Assembly: GCF_029891575.1 (NCBI RefSeq)
Contig: NZ_JARZHF010000003.1
Coordinates: 310,001-374,000 of the forward strand
Length of the DNA: 64,000 nucleotides
Source of the DNA: Salipaludibacillus daqingensis
Lineage (GTDB): Bacteria; Bacillota; Bacilli; Bacillales; Salisediminibacteriaceae
Direction: 5' to 3'
Of this stretch, positions 1 through 9,433 are shown piece after piece. The notes below the pieces were generated by a model. That model did no database searches. It was not told where the DNA came from and saw only the letters and a program-made list of their open reading frames with translations. Position 1 is the first letter of the stretch. Each line of letters starts with the position of its first letter. Both the position numbers and the translations under genes were made by a program.

Positions 1-2126
1 TTTTCCACGTTATAAGTAGCAACAGTAAGCTTATCATCTTCAAACTCAATGGTTGTCTCGTCTCTACGCTCTAAACCACCATCTTGTAAGTCTGGTAGTC
101 CATCACCTACCGGCTGAATTTTAAAGTTACTAAAGTCATAACCTACAACACCAACGATAGATTCCTCAAAATAATCTCCTGTTTTTGCAATCGTGCCTCT
201 CGGTGCGACAACAAACATCACTTCAGTATTAAATTCGGAGTAATTTTCTCCTTGCTCATTTTCCTCCACATAAACAGAACCAGACTCTGTTCTATTTTCA
301 AGTCCCCACTCTTCTGATATAACTGTAAGTTCATCGTATTTTTGTGGGCCAGTAACCGTTACTTGACCTGGAATTTCAATGAGCATTCCTTCTAAACTTT
401 CGTAAAAATCAAGTGCATTTGCTTCTGCATCGAAATCTTCTGGATCGTTAATATCATAGTTTTCAGGATCTGCAAGCAAAACCTCTGGAATCTCTCGATC
501 AACACCTACAACAATGGCATCTGGTAGATCGTTTCCTGAAGATTCAATTTGTATATTACTTGCTTCCATTTGAGTTGTTCGAAGATCATTGTTAGGGTCA
601 GAGCTAAAGTCATGGAACCCAGCCTCTTCATACTCGACCACTTTACCATCAACAAGAACTTCATCACCAACACTTGCTTCATGACTTCTGCTATAAACAT
701 ACATCCCTTCAGATGTGTTTACATCGCCATCGGACTCTGCACTTTGGAAGTAAAATCCGTTATTTTCAGTATGTGTCACAATACCAGGCACTCCACGAAC
801 AACTTGTCCTTCATAAGGAGAAGTGTGAGAAGCTCCTTGGATATCATAGATTTCTAATTCTCCTGCTTCTGGAAGTAGTGTGTACTGATATTCGCGAATA
901 TCACTATTTTCTAATCCATCTTTCATCGCTATCGCTTTAAGTGTTGTTTCTTCAGTAATTGTAATTGGACCATCATACAGCATGTCCTCTGCTGTAGGGT
1001 CTTCTCCATTTATCGTATAATAAATATCTGCACCTTCTGTACCTGAAGATAACGTCACTTCACTACCGGAAGCAATAGCTCCAGATTCGTAGTTAGCTCT
1101 AGGTGACTGAACAACAGATGCATCTTCAACGAGGTCATCGTTATCTCTTGGCATCAATTTGTTTTCATAGAAATGATAGTTTACTACTCCAAAGATGGAG
1201 TCATATTCCGTATTTTCTTGAACATCTGCATATGCACCATAAACTAAAAAGTCACCTGCAGCATCATCTGCATTAAAATCATCAAAATCAAAATTATCTC
1301 TCACCGTCACATCTTTCATTTCAATTAATTGAGCTTCAATCTCATCAGCATCCTTTTCAAAAAATGTTGAATCGACCACCTTTGGCTCAATTTGACCGTG
1401 GTTTTTTTCAACGATTTCAGAGTCAGATACTAATATTTGTTTCATATCTCTAAAATGGTTATGTTCTCCTGTGAATTGAACTTTATCACCTAAGTTGTAT
1501 TGGCTCCCTAAACCAGCACCGCGAACTAAAATGGCTGCGGTATCATCTTGAACATACATGTTTGTTTGACCACCTGCTTCAAAGTGAGCAGTCACCGTTC
1601 CATAAAATGTTTGTGTCGTTCCAAAATCAGTTTCTCTTATATCTAAAATCGATTGACCTTCGTAGTAACCATACTCTTCGTCAGTACCATAATCAAAATC
1701 AATTTCAAAATCATTAATCGATAATGTGCCTGATAATCCATCGAGATCATCATTCACGTGTTCCACTGTCACATGAGATCGGTCATCCGACGACACCATG
1801 TAGTCCGTTAGTTCAGGAACAACAACTGTTTCATCCTCTAACTCCACTTCCACATCAATTATTCGATTAATATCTAATCCCTTTGGATAGGTCTTATCAA
1901 AATCGATCATAAAGCTGGTAGAATCAAGGATCTCTACATCTTCAATGGCTCTTTTTGGCCCCTGAGAGTTGTTTCCGTTGTTACCTCTTTCTTCACTCGT
2001 AGCTTGTCCATTACCATTACCATTACCAGGATTTGCACTGACCATTGGAGCAAATGATGAGGTGATAAGAGCGACAGTCATCGTTGCAGCAATAAACTTG
2101 CGATACATCTTTGATCGATACTTCAT
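1..2126 (-). CDS. Exported endonuclease/exonuclease/phosphatase-family nuclease, C-terminus outside window
   Basis: The frame is open from an ATG at 2126 to the window edge, giving about 708 residues without a stop. GGGAGG lies just upstream of the ATG. Residues 1-31 are a Sec signal peptide ending in a SANP-type site. An asparagine/glycine-rich linker follows, then a module of about 100 residues that is shared with the neighbouring 5'-nucleotidase. Next come an OB-fold-like segment, a chitobiase-C-terminal-like repeat (YYTINGEDPT) and a second OB-fold-like segment. The last residues in the window read LTVATYNVEN, the usual opening of the endonuclease/exonuclease/phosphatase fold, so the catalytic domain lies beyond base 1. 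The architecture resembles ExeM/YhcR-like secreted nucleases. With the 5'-nucleotidase upstream it probably degrades extracellular DNA or RNA for phosphate and nucleosides. Family confidence is good; the exact substrate is unknown. Confidence 0.85.
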   Translation of the reverse strand, partial: MKYRSKMYRKFIAATMTVALITSSFAPMVSANPGNGNGNGQATSEERGNNGNNSQGPKRAIEDVEILDSTSFMIDFDKTYPKGLDINRIIDVEVELEDETVVVPELTDYMVSSDDRSHVTVEHVNDDLDGLSGTLSINDFEIDFDYGTDEEYGYYEGQSILDIRETDFGTTQTFYGTVTAHFEAGGQTNMYVQDDTAAILVRGAGLGSQYNLGDKVQFTGEHNHFRDMKQILVSDSEIVEKNHGQIEPKVVDSTFFEKDADEIEAQLIEMKDVTVRDNFDFDDFNADDAAGDFLVYGAYADVQENTEYDSIFGVVNYHFYENKLMPRDNDDLVEDASVVQSPRANYESGAIASGSEVTLSSGTEGADIYYTINGEDPTAEDMLYDGPITITEETTLKAIAMKDGLENSDIREYQYTLLPEAGELEIYDIQGASHTSPYEGQVVRGVPGIVTHTENNGFYFQSAESDGDVNTSEGMYVYSRSHEASVGDEVLVDGKVVEYEEAGFHDFSSDPNNDLRTTQMEASNIQIESSGNDLPDAIVVGVDREIPEVLLADPENYDINDPEDFDAEANALDFYESLEGMLIEIPGQVTVTGPQKYDELTVISEEWGLENRTESGSVYVEENEQGENYSEFNTEVMFVVAPRGTIAKTGDYFEESIVGVVGYDFSNFKIQPVGDGLPDLQDGGLERRDETTIEFEDDKLTVATYNVE

Positions 2127-2476
2127 AAAATGATTTCCTCCCTTAAGTAACCTAGATTACTACCTTTTCGACAAAGAACTAACCAGTATTAACATGATAT
2201 TCTGTTGTCATATACAAAACAAATGAGTGTAAAGACGATTTCTATTACACTCATTTGTATGTATTTTATTCCTTCAAACTTACCATATTTTTGAATAATT
2301 TGAAAATTTATTTTATTAAAGTGATGTCTAGTTTTGTAGGAAGACTTTCACTCCCTTTTTGGAACAGTTCACGAGCCCCCTCAGGAAAAACCTCTTTTAA
2401 TTTTGCTTTCCTGAAGGAGTCTCGCACTTTTCCTTAAACTTGCACTAATAAGCTATAAGTCTATAAAACAGACTTC
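2127..2476. other. Intergenic region with imperfect inverted repeat at 2371-2425
   Basis: No gene is supported in these 350 bases. The part next to 2126 carries the leader and ribosome binding site of the nuclease gene. At 2371-2388 and 2407-2425 two arms pair imperfectly (CTCAGGAAA against TTTCCTGAAG at the core), with GAGTCTCGC at the outer right edge. The hairpin has no T tract on either strand, so it is not a standard terminator. Its GAGTCTCGC/GAACAG ends recall dispersed palindromic repeats that I remember from Bacillaceae genomes; that link is from memory and weak. Confidence 0.35.
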
Positions 2477-4516
2477 TTACTCATCGCTACTATTAACGTC
2501 AATAATTCGCCCTTCAATTTCAGGTTTTACTTCTCCAACTTCCTCAACCAATTTTAGCGCATGGTTACGTAAAATCTCCCAATCCGTGTCACCAACAATC
2601 GTACCTCGGCCTTCATCATAAGCTTCGCCGAACACACTGTAACCATCTCCACCAGTTGCTGTGAAGTTATTCATTGCCGTTACATACATCTCATCCATCT
2701 CAAGCGCTACGTACTCTTCTCCTTGTTTCACTTCGACAGTCTGAACACGTTCTCCAGCAGGTTGACTACTGTCAAACGTAAATTTCATTCCTGAAACGTG
2801 TAAGAAACCACCATTCTCTCCTGGAACGTCTTTCACACTCAGTTCAAGTGCTTCGATAATTTCTGCCCCCGACAATTCAAGAAGGGTCAATCGATTTCCA
2901 AACGGTTGAACCGTAATTAATTCACCAACAGTCACGTCTCCTGCTGGAAGAGCTGCACGAATTCCACCACCATTTTGGAAGGAAATTACGGTGTCACTAT
3001 TTGCACGTTTACCAGCTCTTAGAAAACCATCAGCGATAAGGTTCCCTAACTTTGTTTCATTTGCACGAACACTGACATCAGAGCCATCTCCTAAACGTGG
3101 GTTAGGAAGCTCTTCATTTAATGTAAAGCCTGCCGGTTCGTTTTGAACCTTTTCAATTGCTTCTGTATAAGGCTCTAATAACTCTGCGGCATATGGGTCT
3201 GCTTCTCTATCCCTTGCATCGAGAAGTTCTCCTTCCCAATCAATCAATACGCCTTCTGAATCAAACGTAACGTCCAACGTCCCAATATAATTTCCGTACT
3301 CGTTTGCTTGTACAATCACTGTTGGCTCCATCTCTTCTCCTGCTTCGTTTTCAGTTACAGCGACAGGATCATGAAGCGCATCGTGGCTATGTCCACCTAC
3401 GATAATATCAATTCCTTCAACTTCTGCAGCTAAGCGAAGGTCATTCCCAACACTTGGATCGCTGTCAAAACCAAGGTGTGTTAACGCGATAATCTTATTT
3501 ACTCCAGCATCTTCAAACTGCTCAACCATTTGAGCTGAAGCATCTGCGAAGTCAGAGAAAGTCACATTAATCGGGCTGGAAATGTCCGCAGTATCTTCGG
3601 TATTAATACCAAAAATACCAACTTCTTCTCCGTTAACTTCTTTAACGATCCCGTCGTAAATCATTCCACCTTCTGCTTCGTAGGTGATACCATCTTTATT
3701 ACTTGTAAGAGCATCAAACTCTGGATGACCAGAAAAATCCATATTTGCCCCTAAAAATGGGAAGTTTGCATTTTCAACGAATTTAACTAAATCTGGATGC
3801 CCTTCCTCCGGATCGCCTAGGTCAAATTCATGATTTCCAAAAACAAAGGCATCATAGTCCATTAAGTTCATGAACTCTAAAGCTGCTTGACCTCGGAATT
3901 CATTAAAGTATAATGTTCCAGAAAATATATCCCCCGCTTCTAATAAGAGAGCATCAGGACGCGTTTCACGTGCTTCGTTTGCAGTTGTTATTAATTGTGG
4001 ATACATGTTCACTCGTCCATGAAGATCATTCGTGTGTAGAACAGATAACTCAAATGTTTCCTCTGCATCTTCAACGTAATCAAATGGGACTTCAAAATTA
4101 TTAATCGATAATGTTCCTACTAATCCATCAAGATCATCGTTCCCGTGTTCAACTATTACATGTGATCGGTCATCTGACGACACCTCGTAGTTCGTTAATT
4201 CAGGAACAACTGTTTCATCCTCTAACTCGACTTCCACATCAATCATTCGGTTAATATCCAATCCTTTTGGATATGTCTTATCAAAATCGATCTTAAAGCT
4301 GGTAGAATCAAGGATCTCTACATCTTCAATGGCTCTTTTTGGCCCCTGAGAGTTGTTTCCATTGTTACCTCTTTCTTCACTCGTAGCTTGTCCATTACCA
4401 TTGCCATTTCCATTACCAGGATTTGCACTGGCCATTGGGGCAAATGATGAGACGATAAGAGCGACAGACATCGTTGCAACAATAAACTTGCGATTCATTT
4501 TCGAACGATATTTCAT
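2477..4516 (-). CDS. Secreted bifunctional metallophosphatase/5'-nucleotidase (UshA/YfkN family)
   Basis: This 679-residue protein should hydrolyse extracellular nucleotides to nucleoside and phosphate outside the cell. A signal peptide (about residues 1-31) is followed by an N/G-rich linker and a module nearly identical to the start of the downstream nuclease. The metallophosphoesterase domain starts near residue 155 with SVLHTNDLHG and continues with GNHEFD and GGHSHD, which carry the metal ligands. The C-terminal nucleotidase domain carries NGGGIRA and a TGGDGY loop near the end. There is no LPXTG anchor or terminal membrane segment, so it is probably released or wall-associated. The ATG at 4516 has GGGAGG upstream. 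It is in line with the nuclease gene 350 bases downstream, which suggests a shared scavenging role. Confidence 0.93.
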   Translation of the reverse strand: MKYRSKMNRKFIVATMSVALIVSSFAPMASANPGNGNGNGNGQATSEERGNNGNNSQGPKRAIEDVEILDSTSFKIDFDKTYPKGLDINRMIDVEVELEDETVVPELTNYEVSSDDRSHVIVEHGNDDLDGLVGTLSINNFEVPFDYVEDAEETFELSVLHTNDLHGRVNMYPQLITTANEARETRPDALLLEAGDIFSGTLYFNEFRGQAALEFMNLMDYDAFVFGNHEFDLGDPEEGHPDLVKFVENANFPFLGANMDFSGHPEFDALTSNKDGITYEAEGGMIYDGIVKEVNGEEVGIFGINTEDTADISSPINVTFSDFADASAQMVEQFEDAGVNKIIALTHLGFDSDPSVGNDLRLAAEVEGIDIIVGGHSHDALHDPVAVTENEAGEEMEPTVIVQANEYGNYIGTLDVTFDSEGVLIDWEGELLDARDREADPYAAELLEPYTEAIEKVQNEPAGFTLNEELPNPRLGDGSDVSVRANETKLGNLIADGFLRAGKRANSDTVISFQNGGGIRAALPAGDVTVGELITVQPFGNRLTLLELSGAEIIEALELSVKDVPGENGGFLHVSGMKFTFDSSQPAGERVQTVEVKQGEEYVALEMDEMYVTAMNNFTATGGDGYSVFGEAYDEGRGTIVGDTDWEILRNHALKLVEEVGEVKPEIEGRIIDVNSSDE

Positions 4517-5221
4517 AATACGATTTCCTCCCTTAAAATAAGTGGTAAAATTATGAATCGTTACCTACTACTTGAATAAAAGAGAAGTAGCAACTAATAA
4601 AGTATAATCTTTGCGAGTAAAACATGTAAACCCTTTCAAATCAGACGTCTGATCACTTCATGTACATGCTCATAGGATATGTGTACTATCTACCATCACA
4701 TTTCTATAAAATACTTTTAACACTCGATTTAAATTTATTCAAAAATTGAATTATTAAGTTTTAATAATAGAAATAGTATTAAATTTATCTTGTTTTTATA
4801 GAAATAATAGATACAACGAAATGTACTTTTTATAAAACATAAGTAAAATAGCTTCTTTTTATGGGATTAAAAGGAAAATAAATGCGTGTTAACTTTATAT
4901 TTTTAATCTATCGATTTTTAAACTTAATTCTATGAGACTTCATTAAGATAATCTTTTTCTATTTCTTCAAATTAATAATAAGTGATTAAAAGGAGTTCTA
5001 ACTTAAAAAATTAACTGTAGAGTGTTCTATAAATAGATTTTTAGTAAGCGTAAAGTCTCATACTATTAATAGAAAATCGACAAATACTGAATATTACCTA
5101 TATAGTCCTACACCTGAAAAAAATGGAAAATTCATCTTATTTTCAACTTACTTCATTTAATTTTCACATACATCATTACTTTTGGATAAATTCACCCTTA
5201 CAAAAGAACAATTTCACGAAC
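4517..5221. other. AT-rich intergenic region
   Basis: About 700 very AT-rich bases lie between the 5'-nucleotidase start and the terminator of the kinase gene. I found no reading frame with a ribosome binding site and no structured RNA. The end near 4516 must contain the nucleotidase promoter. I could not identify a convincing PhoP box, although phosphate control would be expected for such an enzyme. Confidence 0.5.
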
Positions 5222-5263
5222 ATCAACAAAACAAAAACAGTGACGATCATTTCGCCACTGTTT
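5222..5263 (-). terminator. Intrinsic terminator of the histidine kinase gene
   Basis: On the minus strand AAACAGTG pairs with CACTGTTT (5234-5263), with inner CGA/TCG pairs, followed by a T-rich tail. It lies about 12 bases after the kinase stop codon. Confidence 0.8.
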
Positions 5264-5274
5264 AGTATTTAAAG

Positions 5275-7092
5275 TCATTCTTTGTCTATTAATGCGAGAG
5301 GAACTTCAATTAAGAAACATGTCCCTTGTTTACTTGAGGAAAATAGTTCTATTTTACCTTCATGGTTATCAAGTATCCGTTGGGCAATCGTTAATCCAAG
5401 TCCAGTTCCACTTTCTTTTGAAGTTAAAAATGGATGAAACAACTGTGCTTTCATTTTCTCTGGTATACCTGGACCGTTATCCCTAACAAAGATTTGACAC
5501 ATTTCTCCTTTTATTTTCGAAGAAATATAAATTGTACCCTTCCCCTCCATTGCTTCAATGCTGTTTCGAATTAAATTGTGTAATACTTGCTTCATTTGTT
5601 CACTATCTACAAACATTGAAATGGAGTCCAAGTGCATATCGAAGTTCACTTGCTCATTACCGGCGGCATGTTGGATTAGTGGGACTATATCATTGATAAT
5701 CTCCCTTAAAGATGTTGGTTTCATTTTCGGGGCACTAGGTTTCGTTAACAAAAGCATTTCTTCAATGATGGAATTGATTCGAGCTAATTCCTTTAATAAC
5801 AATTGAATACGAAACTTCTCTTTTTGATTATTCGTTAATGATTGATTCATTAACGTCAGAAATCCATCAATCACTGTTAGAGGATTACGAATTTCATGAG
5901 CTGCCCCTGCCGAAAGTTCTCCAACGAACGCAAGTTTTTCTGTCTGTTGTATCTTTTTCTCTAATTGTTCTGTTTCTGTAATATCAACAAAATAAAACAC
6001 TTTCCCGATTATTTCTTTTTCTCTCCCAATTAATTGCGACTGGGAAACGAGTAAATACCGAATCTCACCATTTGTTTCAAATGGCATTTTAACATTTTGA
6101 AAAATTTCCTTTGATGAAAAAGCATACCAAAAATCTTTATTATCTCTTTCATAAGGATTTCCTACGAAAGATTCCATTTGACTTTCATGTTCGCCGATTA
6201 GGTCTTTTGCTGCATCATTCAAGACAATATCCCCTCTTTTTTCATCAGAGGTGACAATTCCAATTGGTAAAGAATTTAATATTTGTTCCCGATAAACTTT
6301 GTCATCCATGATCAGTTCAAATGACTCTTTTAACCGTGAAGACATCTCATTGATCGATCGGGTTAAGGACTTTAACTCCACTTGATGTGCTTCTTTAATT
6401 GTTAATCCATATTGTCCTTTAGCAATTTTCCCTATTTTTGTTTCTATTATTTCAACGGGTTTCGTTAAATCTTTACTAATTCGATAAGATGCCACAATCG
6501 CTAATAAGATTGCCACTGATGTCACTAACAATAATAGCCATAATGACTCTTCAATAATCGTCGTTAGTCTAGTTGAATGATCATCAAGCGACGCAAGCAC
6601 CTCTTGCTTTTTTCCATCAATATCACTTCGCAAAGACTCTAAGTTCGGAAGATAATCTTCTTCGATCATCAAAGATGCATATTCTTCATTCCCAAACGAT
6701 ATCAATCCTCGTATCTCATTTGTAATCATAAAGTCCAAACGATCGATGTCCCTCTTTGTATTCTCAAGTTCCGTCGGGATGGTACCGAAATCCTGTAATA
6801 ACTTCTCATCCATCTCAGCTTGATATTCTTCATATTGTTCTATAAACTCACAACAAAAATCTGTCATTATTGCCGTTTCAACAAGATGTTCTTTGACTTG
6901 AAGATTTTCTTGCCAATGAGTAAGCCAAATAAGTTCTGGAATATTTCGATTGCTTAAATCATCACTGACTTGATTCATTTCATCCATCGAATGAATAAAA
7001 ACAAACGAAAAACTAGTAAACAAAATGGTCGTCAATAGAAGGACGGATAATATCTTGCTTCGAAACGTCATGTTAGTAAAAAAGCCTTTCAT
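5275..7092 (-). CDS. Orphan membrane sensor histidine kinase, sporulation-kinase-like
   Basis: This 605-residue kinase has a membrane segment near residues 12-33, an extracytoplasmic helical region of about 150 residues, a second membrane segment near 180-203, a HAMP-like linker, a PAS domain (about 265-380), and a HisKA core with GAAHEIRNPL (phospho-acceptor His399). A HATPase domain with N, G1 (DNGPGIP) and G2 (GTGLGL) boxes completes it. The HEIRNPLT region is typical of the KinA-KinE sporulation kinases, which work without an adjacent response regulator; none is adjacent here. AAGGAG precedes the ATG. The gene lies 24 bases after a Med/BMP-type ligand-binding protein, so the two are probably co-transcribed and may sense one signal together. 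Stimulus and partner regulator are unknown. Confidence 0.9.
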   Translation of the reverse strand: MKGFFTNMTFRSKILSVLLLTTILFTSFSFVFIHSMDEMNQVSDDLSNRNIPELIWLTHWQENLQVKEHLVETAIMTDFCCEFIEQYEEYQAEMDEKLLQDFGTIPTELENTKRDIDRLDFMITNEIRGLISFGNEEYASLMIEEDYLPNLESLRSDIDGKKQEVLASLDDHSTRLTTIIEESLWLLLLVTSVAILLAIVASYRISKDLTKPVEIIETKIGKIAKGQYGLTIKEAHQVELKSLTRSINEMSSRLKESFELIMDDKVYREQILNSLPIGIVTSDEKRGDIVLNDAAKDLIGEHESQMESFVGNPYERDNKDFWYAFSSKEIFQNVKMPFETNGEIRYLLVSQSQLIGREKEIIGKVFYFVDITETEQLEKKIQQTEKLAFVGELSAGAAHEIRNPLTVIDGFLTLMNQSLTNNQKEKFRIQLLLKELARINSIIEEMLLLTKPSAPKMKPTSLREIINDIVPLIQHAAGNEQVNFDMHLDSISMFVDSEQMKQVLHNLIRNSIEAMEGKGTIYISSKIKGEMCQIFVRDNGPGIPEKMKAQLFHPFLTSKESGTGLGLTIAQRILDNHEGKIELFSSSKQGTCFLIEVPLALIDKE

Positions 7093-7116
7093 TATCCTTC
7101 TCCTTCCGGTAGGACG

Positions 7117-8115
7117 CTAAAACGAAATCTCACCTTGATCATATTTATTAATTTCATCATGTATGTATTCTCTTTCGTCCGCTGTAAACATTGGACCTAA
7201 TGGTGATAGTCTATAAATCCCATCTTTTTCTGTTAGCATCCTCTCGCCACTAGAAATTCCTTCTTCGCTAAAGTAATCATTCATTATTACCGAATAAATT
7301 CGCGGAACATCATTAATCACACTAGTCAACACATGATCTCTCGCCATGTATGATTGGTCATCGATATAACCTATGACATAAATATCTTCCATTTTTGCAC
7401 GCTCAATAATGTGCCGATTAAAAGCATTTCCTTTCGAATAAACCACATCAACGTCATTTTCTATCATTTCTTCCATTATTTCCAAAGCTCTATCTCCGTC
7501 ATTCCGGTCAGGTATAATGTCATAATATGATGTTATTTCTGAATCATAGTATTGAAGACCTTCTTCAAATTGTGGGTATTTGTCTCTTTCATTATCAGCA
7601 TCAATGATGCCGATTTTCTGTGATTCCGTTTTTAATGTTGCAGCCAATGCAGCGAAATATTCTATTTCCCCTTGATCAAACGTATATACTGCTTGATTTT
7701 CAAAAACAGCCGTTCCATGAATCGTTACAAACATGATATGAGGATGGTTTTCAGCTAATCTCGTAAATGTATTTGAAAACTCACGTCCATGACCAATAAT
7801 CAAATCCATTTCTTCATCTATCATTTCTATGGTCGCTTGTTCCATGGAATCTGTTTTTCTTAACTCACTTTTTAACGTCGTATGTACAGAAAACTCTTCC
7901 TCAATTTTTAATTGGCCCTTATAAGCAAGGCTACCCCAACTTTGATCGATAATTTGATCAGTTGTCAAGATTCCTACTTTTGTTATTTCTTCCTTATCCT
8001 CTTCTTCTACTAGTAAAATACTTCTGGATTGATACAGCATGGTTAAAATAAGTAAAAATGCAACTAATATAGAGAAGATTAATATTTTTTTAGATTGTTG
8101 TTCAACCGCTTGCAT
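7117..8115 (-). CDS. Membrane-anchored Med/BMP-family ligand-binding protein
   Basis: This 332-residue protein begins with a short cytoplasmic stretch and one membrane segment (about residues 11-28), then an extracytoplasmic domain that starts KVGILTTDQIIDQSWG. That opening, and the GHGREFS, DADNERDKYPQF and VVYSKGN segments, match the BMP/PnrA-like periplasmic-binding fold found in B. subtilis Med, a positive effector of competence. I set the start at 8115 (AGGAGATGGTGTG upstream) rather than at an earlier ATG at 8169 that lacks a ribosome binding site. There is no lipobox cysteine, so the protein should stay tethered by its N-terminal helix. The downstream kinase gene suggests a binding-protein/kinase sensory pair. 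The ligand is unknown; nucleosides are typical of the PnrA branch. Confidence 0.7.
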   Translation of the reverse strand: MQAVEQQSKKILIFSILVAFLLILTMLYQSRSILLVEEEDKEEITKVGILTTDQIIDQSWGSLAYKGQLKIEEEFSVHTTLKSELRKTDSMEQATIEMIDEEMDLIIGHGREFSNTFTRLAENHPHIMFVTIHGTAVFENQAVYTFDQGEIEYFAALAATLKTESQKIGIIDADNERDKYPQFEEGLQYYDSEITSYYDIIPDRNDGDRALEIMEEMIENDVDVVYSKGNAFNRHIIERAKMEDIYVIGYIDDQSYMARDHVLTSVINDVPRIYSVIMNDYFSEEGISSGERMLTEKDGIYRLSPLGPMFTADEREYIHDEINKYDQGEISF

Positions 8116-8524
8116 CACACCATCTCCTATTTGGATAAACAAAACATTTGGGCTACAAAACAGTAACATACCTACTTGATAACTATCGATCCAAATATCT
8201 CATACCTTTTGTAAGATCTTCTCTACCTATAAGAACCACAATCCAATTTGTTTTCACCAACTAAAAAGCTATCTTTTTATACAAAAGACAGCTTTTCTAC
8301 TTGTATCTTAACGAAAAACCTTTCTTAGGTCTATACTTCTTCCCGAATATAATCAAGAATATGGTTTTTTCTAGTGTATTTAGAATGACTTATTATCATG
8401 AAAGCAAAGTCCTTTTTATAGTATTCTAAAACGACCTTGAGAAGTATTTGAATAATAGCTCATTATCGAAAGATAGTCGATAATATTAATTTAATTTTAG
8501 ACTACACCATAATCTGATATACTC
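8116..8524. other. Intergenic region, terminator plus upstream region of Med-like gene
   Basis: The 409 bases hold the terminator of the PlcR-like gene (8263-8296) and must include the promoter of the Med-like/kinase pair, which I could not assign. I see no small gene with a ribosome binding site. Confidence 0.5.
8263..8296 (-). terminator. Probable terminator downstream of the PlcR-like regulator gene
   Basis: AAAAGCT.TCTTTT pairs with AAAAGA.AGCTTTT, with one mismatch and a short loop. On the minus strand it ends in a run of T. It is about 230 bases from the stop codon, so the transcript would have a long 3' tail. Confidence 0.6.
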
Positions 8525-9406
8525 CTATACTGGAAAGTACTCGTTCATATTTTCTTTAATAATTTCTACATAGTCGTGTTTATCCATAATATCAAATAAT
8601 AATAATGATTTATTAAGATGCGTCATGGAACGTTTGAACTGTCTTAAATGAAAACAATTAATTCCCGCTTGAAAATGCAATTCTCCTAACAAATAAAAAC
8701 TTTCTAAATAAATACATAACGAAATTCCTTTTTTACAATAAGCAAACGACTCTCTGTATCTGCCTAATGAGGTCAATGATTTAGTAAGTCCATAATACAG
8801 TCTGATTTTTGTCAGATCCATTTTCTTTTGAATTTTATGCATTTCTTCCAGCGCTTGTTCATAATATTGAACAGATAGCTCAAGTTCACCTTTTTCATTA
8901 AAAATTATTCCAATACTATTCATAATCTCAATTTCCGTACTAGAATAAAGTGAATTTGTTTTTTGGCGAGTTCGATACAATGCTTTCATTAATAATTCAA
9001 TCGATCGGTCAAAATCTTGTTTCAAATAATAAATTGCAACTCCTTCGTGCCACAAGAGAAATTGTTCATGCTCAACAGATGCAAAAACACCATTTTTTTG
9101 TTCGGACTTTACCATTTCATAAACCGCTTCATACTCTTTGTCACGAATTGCTTTTCGAATTTCGCTTTTTACAGTATCAATATAATCAAATCTACGATAA
9201 TTAGCCATATTGAAAAATTCGTTCATATCGATTTCTAGTTTTCTTGAAATATTATAAAGTGTTGTACTTAGTGGTATAACCTCTCCCTTTTCGATTCGGC
9301 TAATTTGTGCCTGAGTGCAGATACTTTCGGCTAATTCCGTTTGCGACATACCTGCTTTTTCTCGTAACATCTTAATGTTTTCGCCTATTAACCGATCATT
9401 CATCAC
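8525..9406 (-). CDS. PlcR-like RRNPP transcriptional regulator (HTH + TPR)
   Basis: The 293-residue protein has an XRE-type helix-turn-helix at residues 8-62 (MLREKAGMSQTELAE, then QISRIEKG) and then helical TPR-like repeats to the end. The size, the domain order, and segments such as EHEQFLLWHEGVAIYYL, where I recall EFQQFLQWQYYVAAYVL in B. cereus PlcR, place it with PlcR/NprR-type peptide-responsive regulators. Such proteins bind a short secreted and re-imported peptide in the TPR groove and then bind DNA. The start at 9406 has AGGAGG nine bases upstream. It diverges from a 42-residue exported peptide gene 84 bases away, which is the natural candidate for its signal. Target genes are not known; the small secreted protein at 9775-10272 is a candidate. 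Confidence 0.85.
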   Translation of the reverse strand: MMNDRLIGENIKMLREKAGMSQTELAESICTQAQISRIEKGEVIPLSTTLYNISRKLEIDMNEFFNMANYRRFDYIDTVKSEIRKAIRDKEYEAVYEMVKSEQKNGVFASVEHEQFLLWHEGVAIYYLKQDFDRSIELLMKALYRTRQKTNSLYSSTEIEIMNSIGIIFNEKGELELSVQYYEQALEEMHKIQKKMDLTKIRLYYGLTKSLTSLGRYRESFAYCKKGISLCIYLESFYLLGELHFQAGINCFHLRQFKRSMTHLNKSLLLFDIMDKHDYVEIIKENMNEYFPV

Positions 9407-9433
9407 AATTTACCTCCTAATCATTTAATAAGC

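Noticed and set aside
549-940. Plus-strand frames opposite the nuclease gene
   Set aside because: They lie inside a clearly coding minus-strand frame with recognised domains, and have no ribosome binding sites.
2255-2437. 60-codon plus-strand frame between the nuclease and nucleotidase genes
   Set aside because: It runs through the inverted repeat, lacks a ribosome binding site, and its translation looks random.
4620-4740. PhoP box upstream of the 5'-nucleotidase gene
   Set aside because: No set of spaced TTAACA-type repeats; phosphate control stays a guess.
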